From: Telopea speciosissima
Taxonomy: Eukaryota; Streptophyta; Magnoliopsida; Proteales; Proteaceae
Direction of reading: 5' to 3'
Length of the DNA stretch: 64,000 bases
NCBI RefSeq assembly: GCF_018873765.1
Contig: NC_057916.1
Location: forward strand, 14,156,001-14,220,000
The position numbers and the translations under genes are program-made. Of the stretch, positions 1-10,856 are shown piece by piece. The notes under the pieces are model-generated. The model did no database searches. It saw only the letters and a list, made by a program, of their open reading frames with translations, and had not been told where the DNA came from. Within the stretch, counting starts at the first letter, position 1. Each line of letters opens with the position of its first letter.

Positions 1-1283
1 AACCCAAAAGCAGCAAGGGATTCCATTGTAAACCATCATATCAATGAATGAGAAAAGAAGTTCCCCCCCCCCTTCCCCCCCCCCCCCCCAACCAAAAAAA
101 AAAGAAAAGAAAATATTATTAGATAAAAAATAAGAAGAATAAGTAAAACACCTTGAAGTCGGGAAGAAAAATCCTGTGACTGTGAATACCGAGCATATAA
201 TGGTACTACATTTGAGTGATGTTTGAGATTCCTTATCTGAACTGAGGTCCTTATTGCTGGCAACTGTAACCAAATAATAAACTCTCTTCAAGCAACATGT
301 TAGAAAAACAAAAAATCTTAAACCATAATTGAACCTGATATAAAACATATTTGGCGGCGTTGGAGCAGTAAAGTTTGGTTGTGCTGTGTATTCTACGACC
401 AAAGTAGCAGACCGTTTGACTCTAAGGATAAACAACAGGAACATCTCTCCTCACGCAAAGGCAGGTAGCAATATAATTTGAATCAGATGTCAGGAATTCC
501 TCATCAAGAATGTTAATTAGATACTTGATAATGCTTTAGGTAATGTAGTGAGACAATCTATCTACAAGAAGAGAAGTTTCACACTCTAAATCAGCTACAA
601 GAAATTATTTGAAAGTGTGACTCTTCTCGAATACATTTCGAGTAGAACTCCCTCAAGGAAGACTTAGCCTCTGAAATATTCCAGTCCTTGAATAATCGAA
701 TAAGGAGTTAAGGACAACTACGATGAATCTGAAAAAGTGTCAGAGAAAGAATACAGAAAACTAACATTGATAATTGGATGATCACGAATACATTATCTCA
801 CAATCTAAACATTAAGAAATCTTCCAGAACCAAAAAAAAAATCTAGCTAAAACCCTAAACATAAAATTTAAAAAGGAAAAAAGGAGGGGGGGGAGGAGGA
901 GGGGAACTCCCTGAATGAGAATTAATGGTTCGATGTAAGCTACAAAGAATTAAAAGAAGAAATGATTCGAACATTGACCTTAGAATTAGAGTGGTGAAAG
1001 AGTGGTAAACGACCGAAAGCTGCGCCTCTAAACGATGAAACAGCCATCGGAGCTCTCACTGCTCAGCTTTCGTTCTAGGCTCCTAATTCTTGCTTTCAGT
1101 TCCTCTGAGGAAAACGATGAATTGGCGACGATATTTTCCTATATAGTAAGAGTGAAAGAGAAAATGCCACGTGGCCTGCTGACTAACAAGGAGATCCCTG
1201 ACAAAAGCAATGACGAGCTGCGACCCTTTTATTTTGGAGGTAAGTGGATAGAAACGATTTTTACCCTTTTTCTCGGTGATGCA
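1..1283. other. Intergenic or leader-like DNA, no supported gene
   Basis: No ORF here looks like a known protein. Positions 64-90 are nearly pure C runs and 884-903 are G-rich, both simple sequence. Read on the minus strand the stretch resembles a 5' leader or promoter (T-rich runs, scattered stops), so it could belong to a gene starting left of the window. That is inference only. Confidence 0.4.
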
Positions 1284-1807
1284 AAAACTATTGGATAAAT
1301 TACATGACACCTCCAGAAAATCGAACCCTGCTTAATTCATCCCTTCTTATTTTAAAATACTTACCCGTCCCTTCTAGAGTAATGCGGTGTTAACTTAAAA
1401 CAATTCAAAAATTGAAAAGACAATTTTAACCTCAATCAAAATAGGATAAACAATGACTATTGAGGTATCCAACGTTTGTAGAAAATGGATTTTAGATGCC
1501 CAAATCGCTCTACTCTCTTACCCTCTCTGTCTTTCTCTGCAATTGACTCCAAACCCCTTTTCACACGACCAGTCTCGAGCAATCAAATTCATCAATAGGG
1601 CTAAATCAACGCAGCTCTTCATAGGTTCAGTAGATTCAAGCCCGGATCCAACTCCAACATCAACAGCAACACATGGCTGCCATGAGATCTTCCAGATTCA
1701 AGCCGTCAGATCAACGGTAACTTGTTGTGGAGTTTGATTTCTTCCTCCACACATCAAAGAACTTATGCTTCAAGACCAGTTGAGTCTTGGACACTTGAAC
1801 TCTTGAG

Positions 1808-2075
1808 TAGGGGTGTAAATGAATAGCCAAAATCCGTTTCCGTATCCGTGCCCGTATCCGTTTAGCACTATCTGAATCCATCCAAAAGCTAAATGGATGC
1901 GGATACGGATAGGCTATAGCTATCCGAAGCTATATTTACATGTAAACGGATAAAATATCCAATCCGTATTTGTGTTCATATCCGTTTAGCAGTATCTGAA
2001 TTTGTCCGAAAGCTAATCGGATGTGGATGCAGATATAGCACTACCTAAGCCGAATCCGATCTGTTTACATCCCTA
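1808..2075. mobile_element. hAT-type MITE nested in the Pack-MULE
   Basis: Inverted termini TAGGGGTGTAAATG and, from the right, TAGGGATGTAAACAG, flanked by a perfect 8-bp duplication CTCTTGAG (1800-1807 and 2076-2083). An 8-bp duplication with TAGGG-type ends fits the hAT superfamily. The interior is a fold-back rich in variants of ATCCGTATCCG. It has no coding capacity. It interrupts the captured PPR fragment, so it arrived after gene capture. A larger relative with the same termini lies at 44248-45113. Confidence 0.85.
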
Positions 2076-2083
2076 CTCTTGAG

Positions 2084-2700
2084 CAGACCCACAAGCCTGC
2101 ATCAACTCCAAGTATCTAGGTAAATCTACATTGACGTTTTGTTTTTCTAATAAACCCAAAACTTCCACAGCTTCCTTCATTTTACCCTCCTTGCAAAAAA
2201 AAACCAGTTCATCAATAGTGCCTGTGAACTAGCTATTGCTGTTTGAACCTTGTCAGCATCTGGTTTCACATTGTTTGCTGCATAAGAATCAAGCTTGTGT
2301 TTTTTTGCCCATTTGGATTCTGCTGAAATTCTCCAACGTTTCTACTTTGGTATCCATTTGTATTCTGCTGCATTTGTCCAGTTTCAACATTTTCCCTATG
2401 ATGATATCCATTTTGGCCATTATGCTGAAATTGGCCAGCATTTCCATTGTGATATCCAGTTGAGTCCTACCTTATTTGCCCTCCGGTGTCGACATTTTCC
2501 TTGTAACCATTCGGATTTGGCAGCTGAAACTGTCCAACATTTTTTTCTGCTAAATACAAATTTGGGTAAACACTTGCTTTGTAATAGTTATCCATGCTCC
2601 CACGCCCAGACTCATCAGGGTTGCCCTGGTAAACCCCACTTTGTTTCGGTTGGTAAGTTTCTCACTTGCGCCACTGGGTTCTGCTGAAACTCTTCTCTAG
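2084..2700 (-). pseudogene. Captured fragment of a MEF8/DYW2-like PPR gene
   Basis: Read on the minus strand, roughly 2650-2290 encodes a Gln/Asn-rich region with repeated QNPNGY-like units (for example FQLPNPNGYKEN, MQQNTNGYQSRN, EFQQNPNG). It is followed after a frameshift by VKPDADKVQTAIASSQ, and after another by CKEGKMKEAVEVLGLLEKQ and VDLPRYLELMQACG. This order, an Asn/Gln-rich N-terminus then the first PPR motif, is what I know of the DYW-class organelle RNA-editing proteins of the MEF8/MEF8S/DYW2 group. A nonsense codon (TAG in the Asn-rich part), at least two frameshifts and the absence of the remaining PPR, E and DYW parts make it non-functional as a PPR protein. It sits wholly inside the Pack-MULE and is best explained as transduplication. 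The family assignment rests on memory of the motif, not on a search. Confidence 0.75.
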
Positions 2701-3164
2701 CCAAGGCTCTCTCTTTTAGAGATTGAGTTGCAAGTCATGTGAGGAAGAGGATCGATTTTGGGGTTTTTAAATCCAAGGGTAAAAAAATAACTCTATACTG
2801 GTCAAGGGTAGTTTAGGAATTAAAATACATTTAACTTGCTGACTTCATAAGTTAACCGCATAAAACTAACGGTGGGGACTAAGTTGTAATATAGTGCTCT
2901 TCAAATAAGAGGGGGGTGAGTTAAGTATCATTCGATTTTTAGGGGGTGTCATGTAATTTACCCAAGACTATTTAATAACTAGTGAAGGGCACAAAGTCAT
3001 AGAAGTACAATCTTCCAATAGCCACCGAGTGGAATTTGGCCACACTGTTATACACTGCATAAACGGATTTGGGTCTATTGTAGCATGATAGGGCGTGTAG
3101 CACACATCCAACAGCCATTGAATGTGCGCTACACGCCCTATTGCGCTACAAAGGAGCCCCACGC

Positions 3165-3600
3165 CTACATAGACACCTTTCGGGCTAGAGAGTCTGCTAT
3201 TGAATTAGCTTCTCTAGGAATGAACAAAAAATTATAGGCAAGCACAAAGGTAGCCAGATGTTTAATGTCCTCAATGATTGGATATCTTATCAAAGGGATC
3301 GCCTTCGAAGAATTATTAATGTATGCAATGACTTCCTTGATGTCCGACCCAACCACCAAGTGATCCACCGCAAGAGATATCTCTTCCAACAAGCCAAAGC
3401 GAATTGCTAGAGCCTCTCCTACTGCTATATCATCAAAGCTTTGTACCATAGATTTCGCAACTACAAGAGTTCCCTTTGAATTTCGGATGATGACTCCTAT
3501 GCCACATTTCCCATTTTTGTGATCTCTAAGCAGGGTCACAATTAATCTTCAAAAAAAAGTATGGAGGGGGGTCCATTTAATGTTTGGCTTGTCTAAGAGA
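3165..3600 (-). pseudogene. LINE-derived RNase H (RVT_3) fragment
   Basis: A 124-residue minus-strand frame carries the plant LINE-type RNase H pattern: GKCGIGVIIRNSKGTLV near the start, then VGEALAIRFGL (the active-site glutamate context), LVVGSDIKEVI (the DS/SD context) and IPREANSIADSLARK at the C-terminus. Immediately upstream (to about 3600), another frame reads like WTPPP...LKINCD, the usual lead-in to this domain, so a frameshift separates the two. There is no reverse transcriptase beside it. This is the terminal domain of an L1-like ORF2 left after decay. The short stretch 2973-3164 may be its 3' UTR. Confidence 0.7.
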
Positions 3601-3664
3601 ATACTAGTGTTCAACTTTGCCTAGAAATGAGTTGCAATTTGTGCGGAAAATGGTTAATTTTAGA

Positions 3665-3905
3665 AAGGAAAATGACAAGGCCCTCTCAGGTATTGGGTCT
3701 CAGTGACAAGTGTCTATCCCTACCTATAACTGACAGTAATACATGTAAGAATTGACATGAAAAAATTTTCCGCCAACACACACATGTATGTGCTTGCATT
3801 CGTACCCTGACATCAATATGTCTAAGCGTACCCAATGCGACAACCATATAATAAGGTATCCCAGCTCAAACCCTAGTCGTGACTCCAATTCAAAGTGTAA
3901 ACTTT
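3665..3905. repeat. Dispersed repeat, inverted relative of 50840-51045
   Basis: Contains GTACCCTGACATCA, GTACCCAATGCGACAACCATAT, and AAACCCTAGTCGTGACT in that order. The reverse complement of the same series is found at 50850-51040. Neither copy has coding capacity. It is probably part of a retroelement LTR or other non-coding repeat, but the class is not recognisable to me. Confidence 0.55.
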
Positions 3906-4378
3906 AGGCCACAAATAATTGTAATGTTATATCACGTGTAATAATATCAAACCAATTAATGTAAACGGTTCAAATTAAAATAAAATCAGGTTTGATGGAC
4001 ACAAAAATCCAATGAGAGAGAGAAAGAAATAGGGGAAATTAAGGAGTGTCTTATGACATGAGTTGAAGATAGAAGAATCGAACCCATGACTTTCTATGAG
4101 CTTGCATTCTATCGATAAAGTACCAACCAACCATGATCGTGTAATCTTCAGACTATTGAATTGGATGGACACTATACGTGGCCAAATAAGCAATATAAAA
4201 GTAAGAATTCCTTTTCAAAAGCCAAAAAAAACCATTGACATGCAGAGTTAATGACATCTTTCATATTAATTTGAGCTGCAAAAATACTTGAGACAGTTAA
4301 TTCAACTGTTCTTTATTAGAAAAAAAAAAGAAAAAAGAGTTAATTCAAACTATTGAATAGAAATTACATTTTTTTTAT

Positions 4379-6305
4379 GGGTAAATTACATATGCCTCCC
4401 CTGTACTTTGTCCTAATTACACATTCCTCCCCTTGATTTTCCCACCTTACATACGATTCCCTATAGTTTTTAAAAATTACTAATTCCTCCCATCGTTAGA
4501 ATCCGTCTCATTATGTCTTGACATGGCATAATTAGATTTTTATAATGCCCAAACTAACCCTTGGTCATTGTGAGATGACCCATTTACCCTTTTGATAAAA
4601 ACCAAAATAAGAAGGAAAAATTTGCCCTTTCTCCTCTCCCAACTTCATCTTCAACCTCTCGAACCTTGTAATCGCCGGCAACGATACCCCTACCGAGTGC
4701 ACGAGTATTTATGCTCACAGTGACCATTCTTTGTCATTGATTGTTTAAGGTTCTAAAAGCAGATTCCTTCCCAAACCGGTTTCTTTTTCTTTCTTTTACA
4801 ATTATTAGAAGCCCTTCTCCATTCTTGTATTATAGGATTCAGTTTCTAGTTTTAAGTTTGGGCAGCCAGCCCCCATTCTTGTATTTGTGGCTTGTTAACG
4901 CAGAGAGAGAGAGAGAGAGAGAGAGAGAATGGAGTTACTTCTTCTTCTTACGCTATCGAAACCCATTCCCACCTTCGAGGCCTCAATTTCACCAACTTCT
5001 CTTCATTCCATACGGTTCTCTGCTACAAGGTATGCTCTCTTTGTGTGTGATTTGTACACCTTGAAAAAGCCTGGATTTATGAATTACCCAGTAAAGGAAA
5101 CAAAAATTCCATTGAAAAGAGTGATAAAAAAACTACCAATTATGTTGGTGGAAGTGAATCTTTGGTGCTATTTTGGGTGAGAAGGGAATCAAACAGCGAA
5201 AATGCTGTTAGAATTCAAGAAGGAAAGACATAAAAGCACTGCCGAAATAAGAAGCAGAAAGAAAATAATCAGATCTTTCATCTTATCTCATCTATTGAGA
5301 TAAAAATTCAAAAGCGATAAACAAATAAAACAAAAAGAAAATTTAAATACAGAATCTCTGCAACTGCATTGAATTCCGTCTTCTCCTTCAATCTCTCTCT
5401 TTCTCTCTAGTCTCTCCTTCCCGAAATTGATTGCCCTCGGTCGGGAGAAACCAAAGGGCTCCTTCTGCTCTCTGTTTCTTCTTCTTTCTTATTTTTCTCT
5501 GGCAATTATGGAGAAGATGATTTAGATGAAAGACATAAATATAAAACGTGGCGAGAACCGAGGAGGTTCACGGGTGTTTTTCTTATGTGAGCGGGACGGA
5601 GGTTGCGGCTGGTTCGGTTTCTAATGTTTTAGTCCTACTGCGGCAACCTTTGGTGATCTTTTACCAATCGGTATCCCTTCTTTCTCCTCTAATCTCTTCT
5701 TATTTGTTTGTGGTGGAGGCGGCGGCGGCTGCGGTGGTGGCGGTGATGGAGGCGGCGTGGGTGGTGGCGGTGGTGGTGGTGCTGGCAATGGAGTAGGAAA
5801 GATATGAGTGTTTTAGGTTGAAGATGATGAGAAAGGTAGAATTGAAAAAGCAGTTTTAATTTGTTATCTGTGATTCCTACGTGATAGAACAAGAGATGCT
5901 CAGCGTGTTCAAGCAAACTGGAAGATTGAAATCAACACCTTCTGTTGCTCTTCACGCGGTAATGGAAGCTATGATGATGAACCCATCTGCTTGTTCGATC
6001 TTTGCGGTGCGTGAATTTAAAGTTTTAGGGAATAAGAGTTCGAGGAGGAGGAGGCGGCGGCGAGTGGTGGTGGTGGCGGCGGTGGAGGAGGAAAGAAATG
6101 AGTGTTTTAAGGTTGAAGATGATGAAAAGGGTGTCATTGTAATTCAACTTGTGTTGTTTTAGAACAAGGGTAATATTGTCTTTTCAAATCATTAACTTAC
6201 GACAAACTAACAACGTCGACCATAAGGGGTCAAAATGTAAGGTGGAAAAATCAAGGGGTGGAACGTGTAATTAGGGCAAAGAACGGGGAGGCATATGTAT
6301 CATCA
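4379..6305. mobile_element. Non-autonomous MULE with captured-looking exons
   Basis: The left end reads GGGTAAATTACATATGCC followed by a second block with CCTAATTACACATTCC and CCCCTTGATTTTCCCACC. The right end, reverse-complemented, shows the same blocks (ACATATGCCTCCCC, CCTAATTACACGTTCC, CCCCTTGATTTTTCCACC). The outermost bases on the right have drifted, so a target duplication is not clear. Inside, an ATG at 4929 opens a 34-residue frame followed by a good donor (AAG/GTATGC near 5030), resembling a first exon with a plastid-targeting-like N-terminus. Glycine-codon-rich stretches lie at 5712-5797 and 6040-6090. I cannot identify the source gene. A GA microsatellite lies at 4901-4928. Confidence 0.7.
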
Positions 6306-6577
6306 TAGGGGAAAAAGAGTTTTATCCGAGAGTGTGACCTAACCCAATACTCTTACGAGTCTTTCTCTCTCTTTCTCATATGAAAAGACATTTATGCCCC
6401 CTTGTTCTGTTGAATAGAGATGACATTTTTTTTATTAGTTACCTGTCAACATCAAGGGGAAAAAGAACTTTGTCCGAGACTTTGGCCTACCCCAACACTC
6501 CTATGAGTCTATCTCTCTCTTCCCCCATATATAAAAAGACATTTATGCCCCCTTGTTTTGGGGGGGAGGGTGGAACT

Positions 6578-6817
6578 CATGGTTCTAAGTATCGGTATCA
6601 TATCGCCTGATACGGGCGATACATATCGATTTTGCTAGTCTACGATATTGATACCGTGTCGATACCGTATTGGCAGCACGGTATGGACAAAGAGTAAAAT
6701 GATAAAAAAACTCATTTTTTAAGAAATTTTAGGGGTAATTTTGTCCGATCTATATTGATACCGTATCGATTTTACGTGTTGCCGATACCCGTTCCGATAC
6801 TGTGCACTAAAACCATG
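6578..6817. mobile_element. Fold-back MITE with TATCGGTATC motif
   Basis: The ends are inverted (CATGGTTCTAAGTATCGG on the left; CATGGTTTTAGTGCACAGTATCGG from the right), with GAACT on both sides as a possible 5-bp duplication. The interior alternates GATACGG/CCGTATC motifs and could fold into a long hairpin. No coding capacity. Confidence 0.6.
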
Positions 6818-7299
6818 GAACTTGAGTCAGCCAATTCTGTTGGACAGAGAAGGCACGTTTTGAATTTGTTACAAATCAACATTTCGTGTTATCTCAACAA
6901 TATAAATACTTGACCCAACTAATTCTGTTGTACATAGAAAGCACTTTTTGAACTTGTTACAAATCAACATCAACCTCCACAATATTAACTTTACCTATCC
7001 TTCGAATGAAATGATATTGTGAACCTTCAAACACGCAACGCAACTCTCAAAGTAATAACCCTTTTTGAAATTTACCTCCACGATGTTAACTTTACCTATC
7101 CTTCGAATTAAATGATATTAAATGATATTGAAATTAATATATATATATATAGTAAATGATTTTAATTGGAGACGGTCCGGCTGGTGTGATTGACATTTTT
7201 TCCACGTGACATAAATTTATCCGTTACAATCTATATGAGCGGAATACTTATTAGGAAGGGCGGTTGACGACTGTAGTAAGGAAGGCATCTGAGCATCTC

Positions 7300-8224
7300 T
7301 TCGTCATTTCGTCTCTCAGTCTCTGTGAATCCCACCCTTTTCCTCTCGGTTCTGACTGGGAAGTGGTAAGTTACAGAACAGCATTTGCATTCCCACCTTT
7401 CACCGCTAAAACGAAGCTATAGTTCGTCCAGGTTCAAGCAGAACAGCAGTGGTACGTAGTGAATCAAATTGTCTCTCATTTGCGCGTAATGAAGTAAGTT
7501 ACTGTTTGCTTGCGTTTCCAGATTTGGGAGTTCTGTTCTTCGTTTGCACAATCTTGTAGTCCAAGAAGCTCGATCTTCCGCGAAGGATATGTTTGAATAA
7601 AATCCTCATTTCTTATTTTCGTTTCTCTTTAGTTGCAGACTAATTGAATTATTACATCTCTACGATTTCTTTTTCTATCTTTTTTTTGTTTTCATGATTC
7701 GATGTTATCTGTTTGATTTTTCTAACTGTATTATACTGATTCTCGAGAATCAACTCCAGTAATGCGGTCTCATGTGATATTTCGTCGAATTGTTGAATCT
7801 GTTTTCCACTCTCTCTGCTGCTGGTGCCGCGGTTTCTCTTCTTTGCCAAGCAGTTGAAGTGTTGAACAAAAGATGATTCTTGTGTATCTTTAGTTGCAGA
7901 TTATTTGAATTATTACATGTTTACAATTTCTTTTTTCTATCTGTTTTTTTTTTTTTTTTTCAGGATTCGATTTTTCTAACTGTATTATACTGATTCTTGA
8001 GAATTTACTTCAGTAATGCGTTCTCATGTGATGTTTTGTCGAATTGTTGAATCTGTTTTCCACTCTCTCTGCTGCTGCTGCCGATTTTTCTAACTGTATT
8101 ATACTGATTCTTGAGAATTAACTTCAGTAATGCGTTCTCATGTGATGTTTTGTCGAATTGTTGAATCTGTTTTCACTCTCTCTAATCGTAAATCATTTCT
8201 TGGGAGCAGATTGAGTTAGTTGAC
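7300..8224 (+). promoter_or_regulatory. 5' leader/intron of SRA copy 1 with triplicated segment
   Basis: A segment of about 100 bp, starting TTTTTCTAACTGTATTATAC and ending in GTTTTCCACTCTCTCTGCTG, occurs three times in direct orientation, at about 7717-7822, 7972-8074 and 8088-8188. The ORF is preceded by GGGAGCAG/ATTGAG (8204-8217), a plausible splice acceptor, so this stretch is probably a leader intron with an upstream non-coding exon near 7300-7460. The exact transcription start is not visible. Confidence 0.5.
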
Positions 8225-9661
8225 ATGTCCACAAGCATTGAACCCCAAACCAGGGGTGGACTGGTACTGCAGTCGCCAGGAGATCCCACTCCTCTAGTCA
8301 CCTTAGAACTGTCAATGAGTTCAGATCAACCTCAACCGTTCGTTGATGTTTTGAAAGCAGCAGATGAGAGATTGCTTACATATTGCCCCTGTAGAGAAAT
8401 CTCAGCCACCGAAGCATTTCCTCCAGGTTTTGGACGAAATGCTCAACGTATTAGTGCAGACAAGCACCTGAAATCTGTTTCTTCTGAGAGTTTGCTTAAA
8501 TATTTTCCCTGGAGGGAAATCTCAGCCACCAGAGCATTTCCTCCAGGTTGTGGAAGAAATGCTCACCGTATTAGCACCGACAAGCACCTGAACTCTGTTT
8601 CTTCTGAAAAAGGCAATAGCGTTGGCTGTGAAAGAACCATTTTGGAGCATAGGCCTTCTGAGAAGACAGTCAGGAATGAAGCCAATCATGCTGGAAAGGA
8701 AGTTCAGGATGGATATGCCTGCAGGCATTCTCTAGTGGGTGCTTCAAACTGTCCCTGCAAACAAGGAAAACAGGTCACTATATATAACTCGAGTGGTACA
8801 ATTGGAATAAATGCAAAGAAGCATAAACTCATGGAGATGGGAAAGTCTGTATCTGCTTCGAGTGAAAAGAAACATAAAACAGAGAATTCAGGAGGATTAA
8901 TTACAGAGAAGAAAGTGCCTCCTAAAGGAAAGGTTGCTTACTTAGATCCGGGTCAACTTTTTGCCATGTATAAGGATGATAATGCATGGCATGATACTGA
9001 AGATGAAAATGTAATTAATGGCTGCAAAGCAAATGTTTCGCACAACACAGACATTAAGGCTCTCAATCTGTTTAGGAATATTTTGAAGGAAGAGGGGAAA
9101 ATGTCAAAGGAGCGAGGAAATTCAACCCACCGGATTGATTTGCTAGCATATGAGTGTCTAAAGAAAACACATATGTGGGTTAACCCTGGGACAGCAATCT
9201 TGGGTTCCATCCCAGGGGTTACAGTTGGTGATAAATTCCAGTACAGAGTGGAGCTCTTAATTGTTGGTCTTCATCGCCCCTTAGAGTCTGGCATAGACTA
9301 CTTAAAGAAAGGAGGAAAAATTATTGCCACAAGTATTGTTGCATCTGGGGGTTATGACAATGACACGTCTGATCCTGATGTCTTGGTTTATAGTGGTCAG
9401 GGCAGCAAGTCAAGGAAAGGAGATAAGCGACCCAAGGATCAAAAGCTCAAAGGAGGAAACCTTGCACTTAAGAACAGCATTGGTGAAAAAATTTTTGTAA
9501 GGATTGTTAGTCGGGGAACGATAATTTCAGATTATGTCTACAATGGGTTTTACTTGGTGGAGCAATATTGGGCAAAAAGAGGGGATTATGGGAATCTAAT
9601 CTTTAAATTTCAGTTGAGAAGAGTTGCAGATCAGTTGAAGCTTCATTCAAGGAAGAATTAA
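8225..9661 (+). CDS. SRA/YDG-domain protein, SUVH5/6-derived, lacking pre-SET and SET (copy 1)
   Basis: Intronless 478-residue ORF. Residues about 324-467 form an SRA (SET- and RING-associated, YDG) domain: VGDKFQYRVELLIVGLHRP (335-353), GIDYLKKGGKIIATSIVASG (356-375), GGYDND (375-380), VLVYSGQG (386-393) and KFQLRR at the end. SRA domains bind 5-methylcytosine, and the pocket residues known from UHRF1 (Tyr and Asp of the GGY..D motif, Tyr of the VLVY segment) are present. Upstream, the SUVH5/6-type motif REISATRAFPPGCGRNA is duplicated (residues 48-88 and 89-128). SUVH5/6 proteins are much longer and continue into pre-SET, SET and post-SET. Here the ORF stops right after the SRA, so no methyltransferase activity is expected. 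Compared with copy 2, the SRA lacks 13 residues between VRIV and YVYNG. The start codon follows a probable leader intron. It may be an expressed methyl-DNA reader or a decaying truncated duplicate; the long clean ORF favours recent origin or selection. Confidence 0.8.
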   Translation: MSTSIEPQTRGGLVLQSPGDPTPLVTLELSMSSDQPQPFVDVLKAADERLLTYCPCREISATEAFPPGFGRNAQRISADKHLKSVSSESLLKYFPWREISATRAFPPGCGRNAHRISTDKHLNSVSSEKGNSVGCERTILEHRPSEKTVRNEANHAGKEVQDGYACRHSLVGASNCPCKQGKQVTIYNSSGTIGINAKKHKLMEMGKSVSASSEKKHKTENSGGLITEKKVPPKGKVAYLDPGQLFAMYKDDNAWHDTEDENVINGCKANVSHNTDIKALNLFRNILKEEGKMSKERGNSTHRIDLLAYECLKKTHMWVNPGTAILGSIPGVTVGDKFQYRVELLIVGLHRPLESGIDYLKKGGKIIATSIVASGGYDNDTSDPDVLVYSGQGSKSRKGDKRPKDQKLKGGNLALKNSIGEKIFVRIVSRGTIISDYVYNGFYLVEQYWAKRGDYGNLIFKFQLRRVADQLKLHSRKN

Positions 9662-10856
9662 AAGAAACAGGAAGTACAGAAGCATATTCGCTACTTTGGA
9701 TCGTCCAACTGTACTGGTATTGTTGGACATGGTCTATGTAGATAGTGGTGCTAACAACTAAAGTTTGGATTTCAGGTTGGTCAAAGAATGTTAGTTATCA
9801 CGGAGGAAAATTACCTAGTTTTGTTATACTGTTATGTTTCCCTTTTTCACTGTAAGTTGCTAAAATCTATGGCATTTCTTAAATTTTGTAGCAAATATGA
9901 TGCATTCTCTGCCTTTTATGATGCTTTGCTATATATAATTCTAAATTTCTGATCTCAAGTAGGCCACAGAGGCCTATTGACCCTAACTTGTAGTCAAGAA
10001 AATCTTGCTTCCTTGCCTTGTCATACAAAACAAACCTATAAGTGACTGAAATACTGAACTCATCTTTTGAAAGCTTTCACTATTATTTTTCATTATAAGA
10101 ACTATTACACATAATGGGATGTTGTTCAAATGGTTTGACAGCCCATGGCACTCACCATATAAAGATGATTGATTTCTTGTATGGAGTTTCATTAATAGAA
10201 TTCATCAGACAGGAAAACTTATTTACATATTTTACATAATGTGCTTATCATTATATAGTGCTTTCAAGTCCTCATCCTAATGAAAGTTTGATTACAAGTG
10301 TATGTCATGGTTAAATCATCGTTCTAATCTGAAGCTTGCATTACTTACATCTGTTATCTTCAGTGTCAGAATTTCTTGGTGATGGTAACTAAAATCTATT
10401 ATTAAGTTGTAAATGTAGAAAATATATGGATTAAGAAGGGGAACCCTATACTGCCCAGAACCAGCCACTCAAATCATTTAACCTGAAGGTCATTTTGTGG
10501 AAGAGTAATAAAAAAAAAATTGTGTATTGTTACTATTTATTAGTTTTGGAAGAATTTATGTTATGTGTGGATCATATTTTTTCAAAATTTTAATAAGAAG
10601 GTAGGTACTAATATTGCTCATCAAATGACATACTCACGCATGGAAAGCTGGGGAACAATTCTTCAACAATTAACTTTAATATTTAAACCATTTGTTACTT
10701 ATTTGCTGTTTTATCTTTCTTTTTTTCAATTTTCAATTATACATCATAAAAGAATGCATTGGCATGGTAGAGTAAGGAAAGAAATCTAGTCATTCGAGAG
10801 GGGTGGCATCCTCCATAAATTTCAAATGTACCATTGACCAAAGTAACACTTTTTTT
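9662..10856. other. 3' UTR and spacer after SRA copy 1
   Basis: AT-rich DNA without a credible ORF. It presumably contains the 3' UTR and polyadenylation region of SRA copy 1. No transposon termini were recognised. Confidence 0.4.

Larger units (their letters stand above)
1293..2963. mobile_element. Pack-MULE (non-autonomous Mutator-like element)
   Basis: The two ends are long imperfect inverted repeats: the left starts GGATAAATTACATGACACC and the right, reverse-complemented, starts GGGTAAATTACATGACACC. Flanking 9-bp target duplications match 8 of 9: AAAACTATT at 1284-1292 and AAGACTATT at 2964-2972. Long terminal inverted repeats with 9-bp duplications are the hallmark of Mutator-like elements. 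There is no transposase inside. The element instead carries a broken PPR gene fragment on the minus strand and a nested hAT MITE, so it is a Pack-MULE mobilised in trans. The same terminal motif recurs in other elements of this window. Confidence 0.9.

Noticed and set aside
5548..5796. ORF ending in an Ala/Val-rich tract
   Set aside because: The tract is a GGCGGTGGT-type repeat inside a MULE. Composition alone keeps the frame open, with no domain or splice support.
8225..9661. Full-length SUVH histone methyltransferase
   Set aside because: The ORF ends immediately after the SRA. No pre-SET cysteine clusters or SET motifs were found in any frame within the following kilobase.
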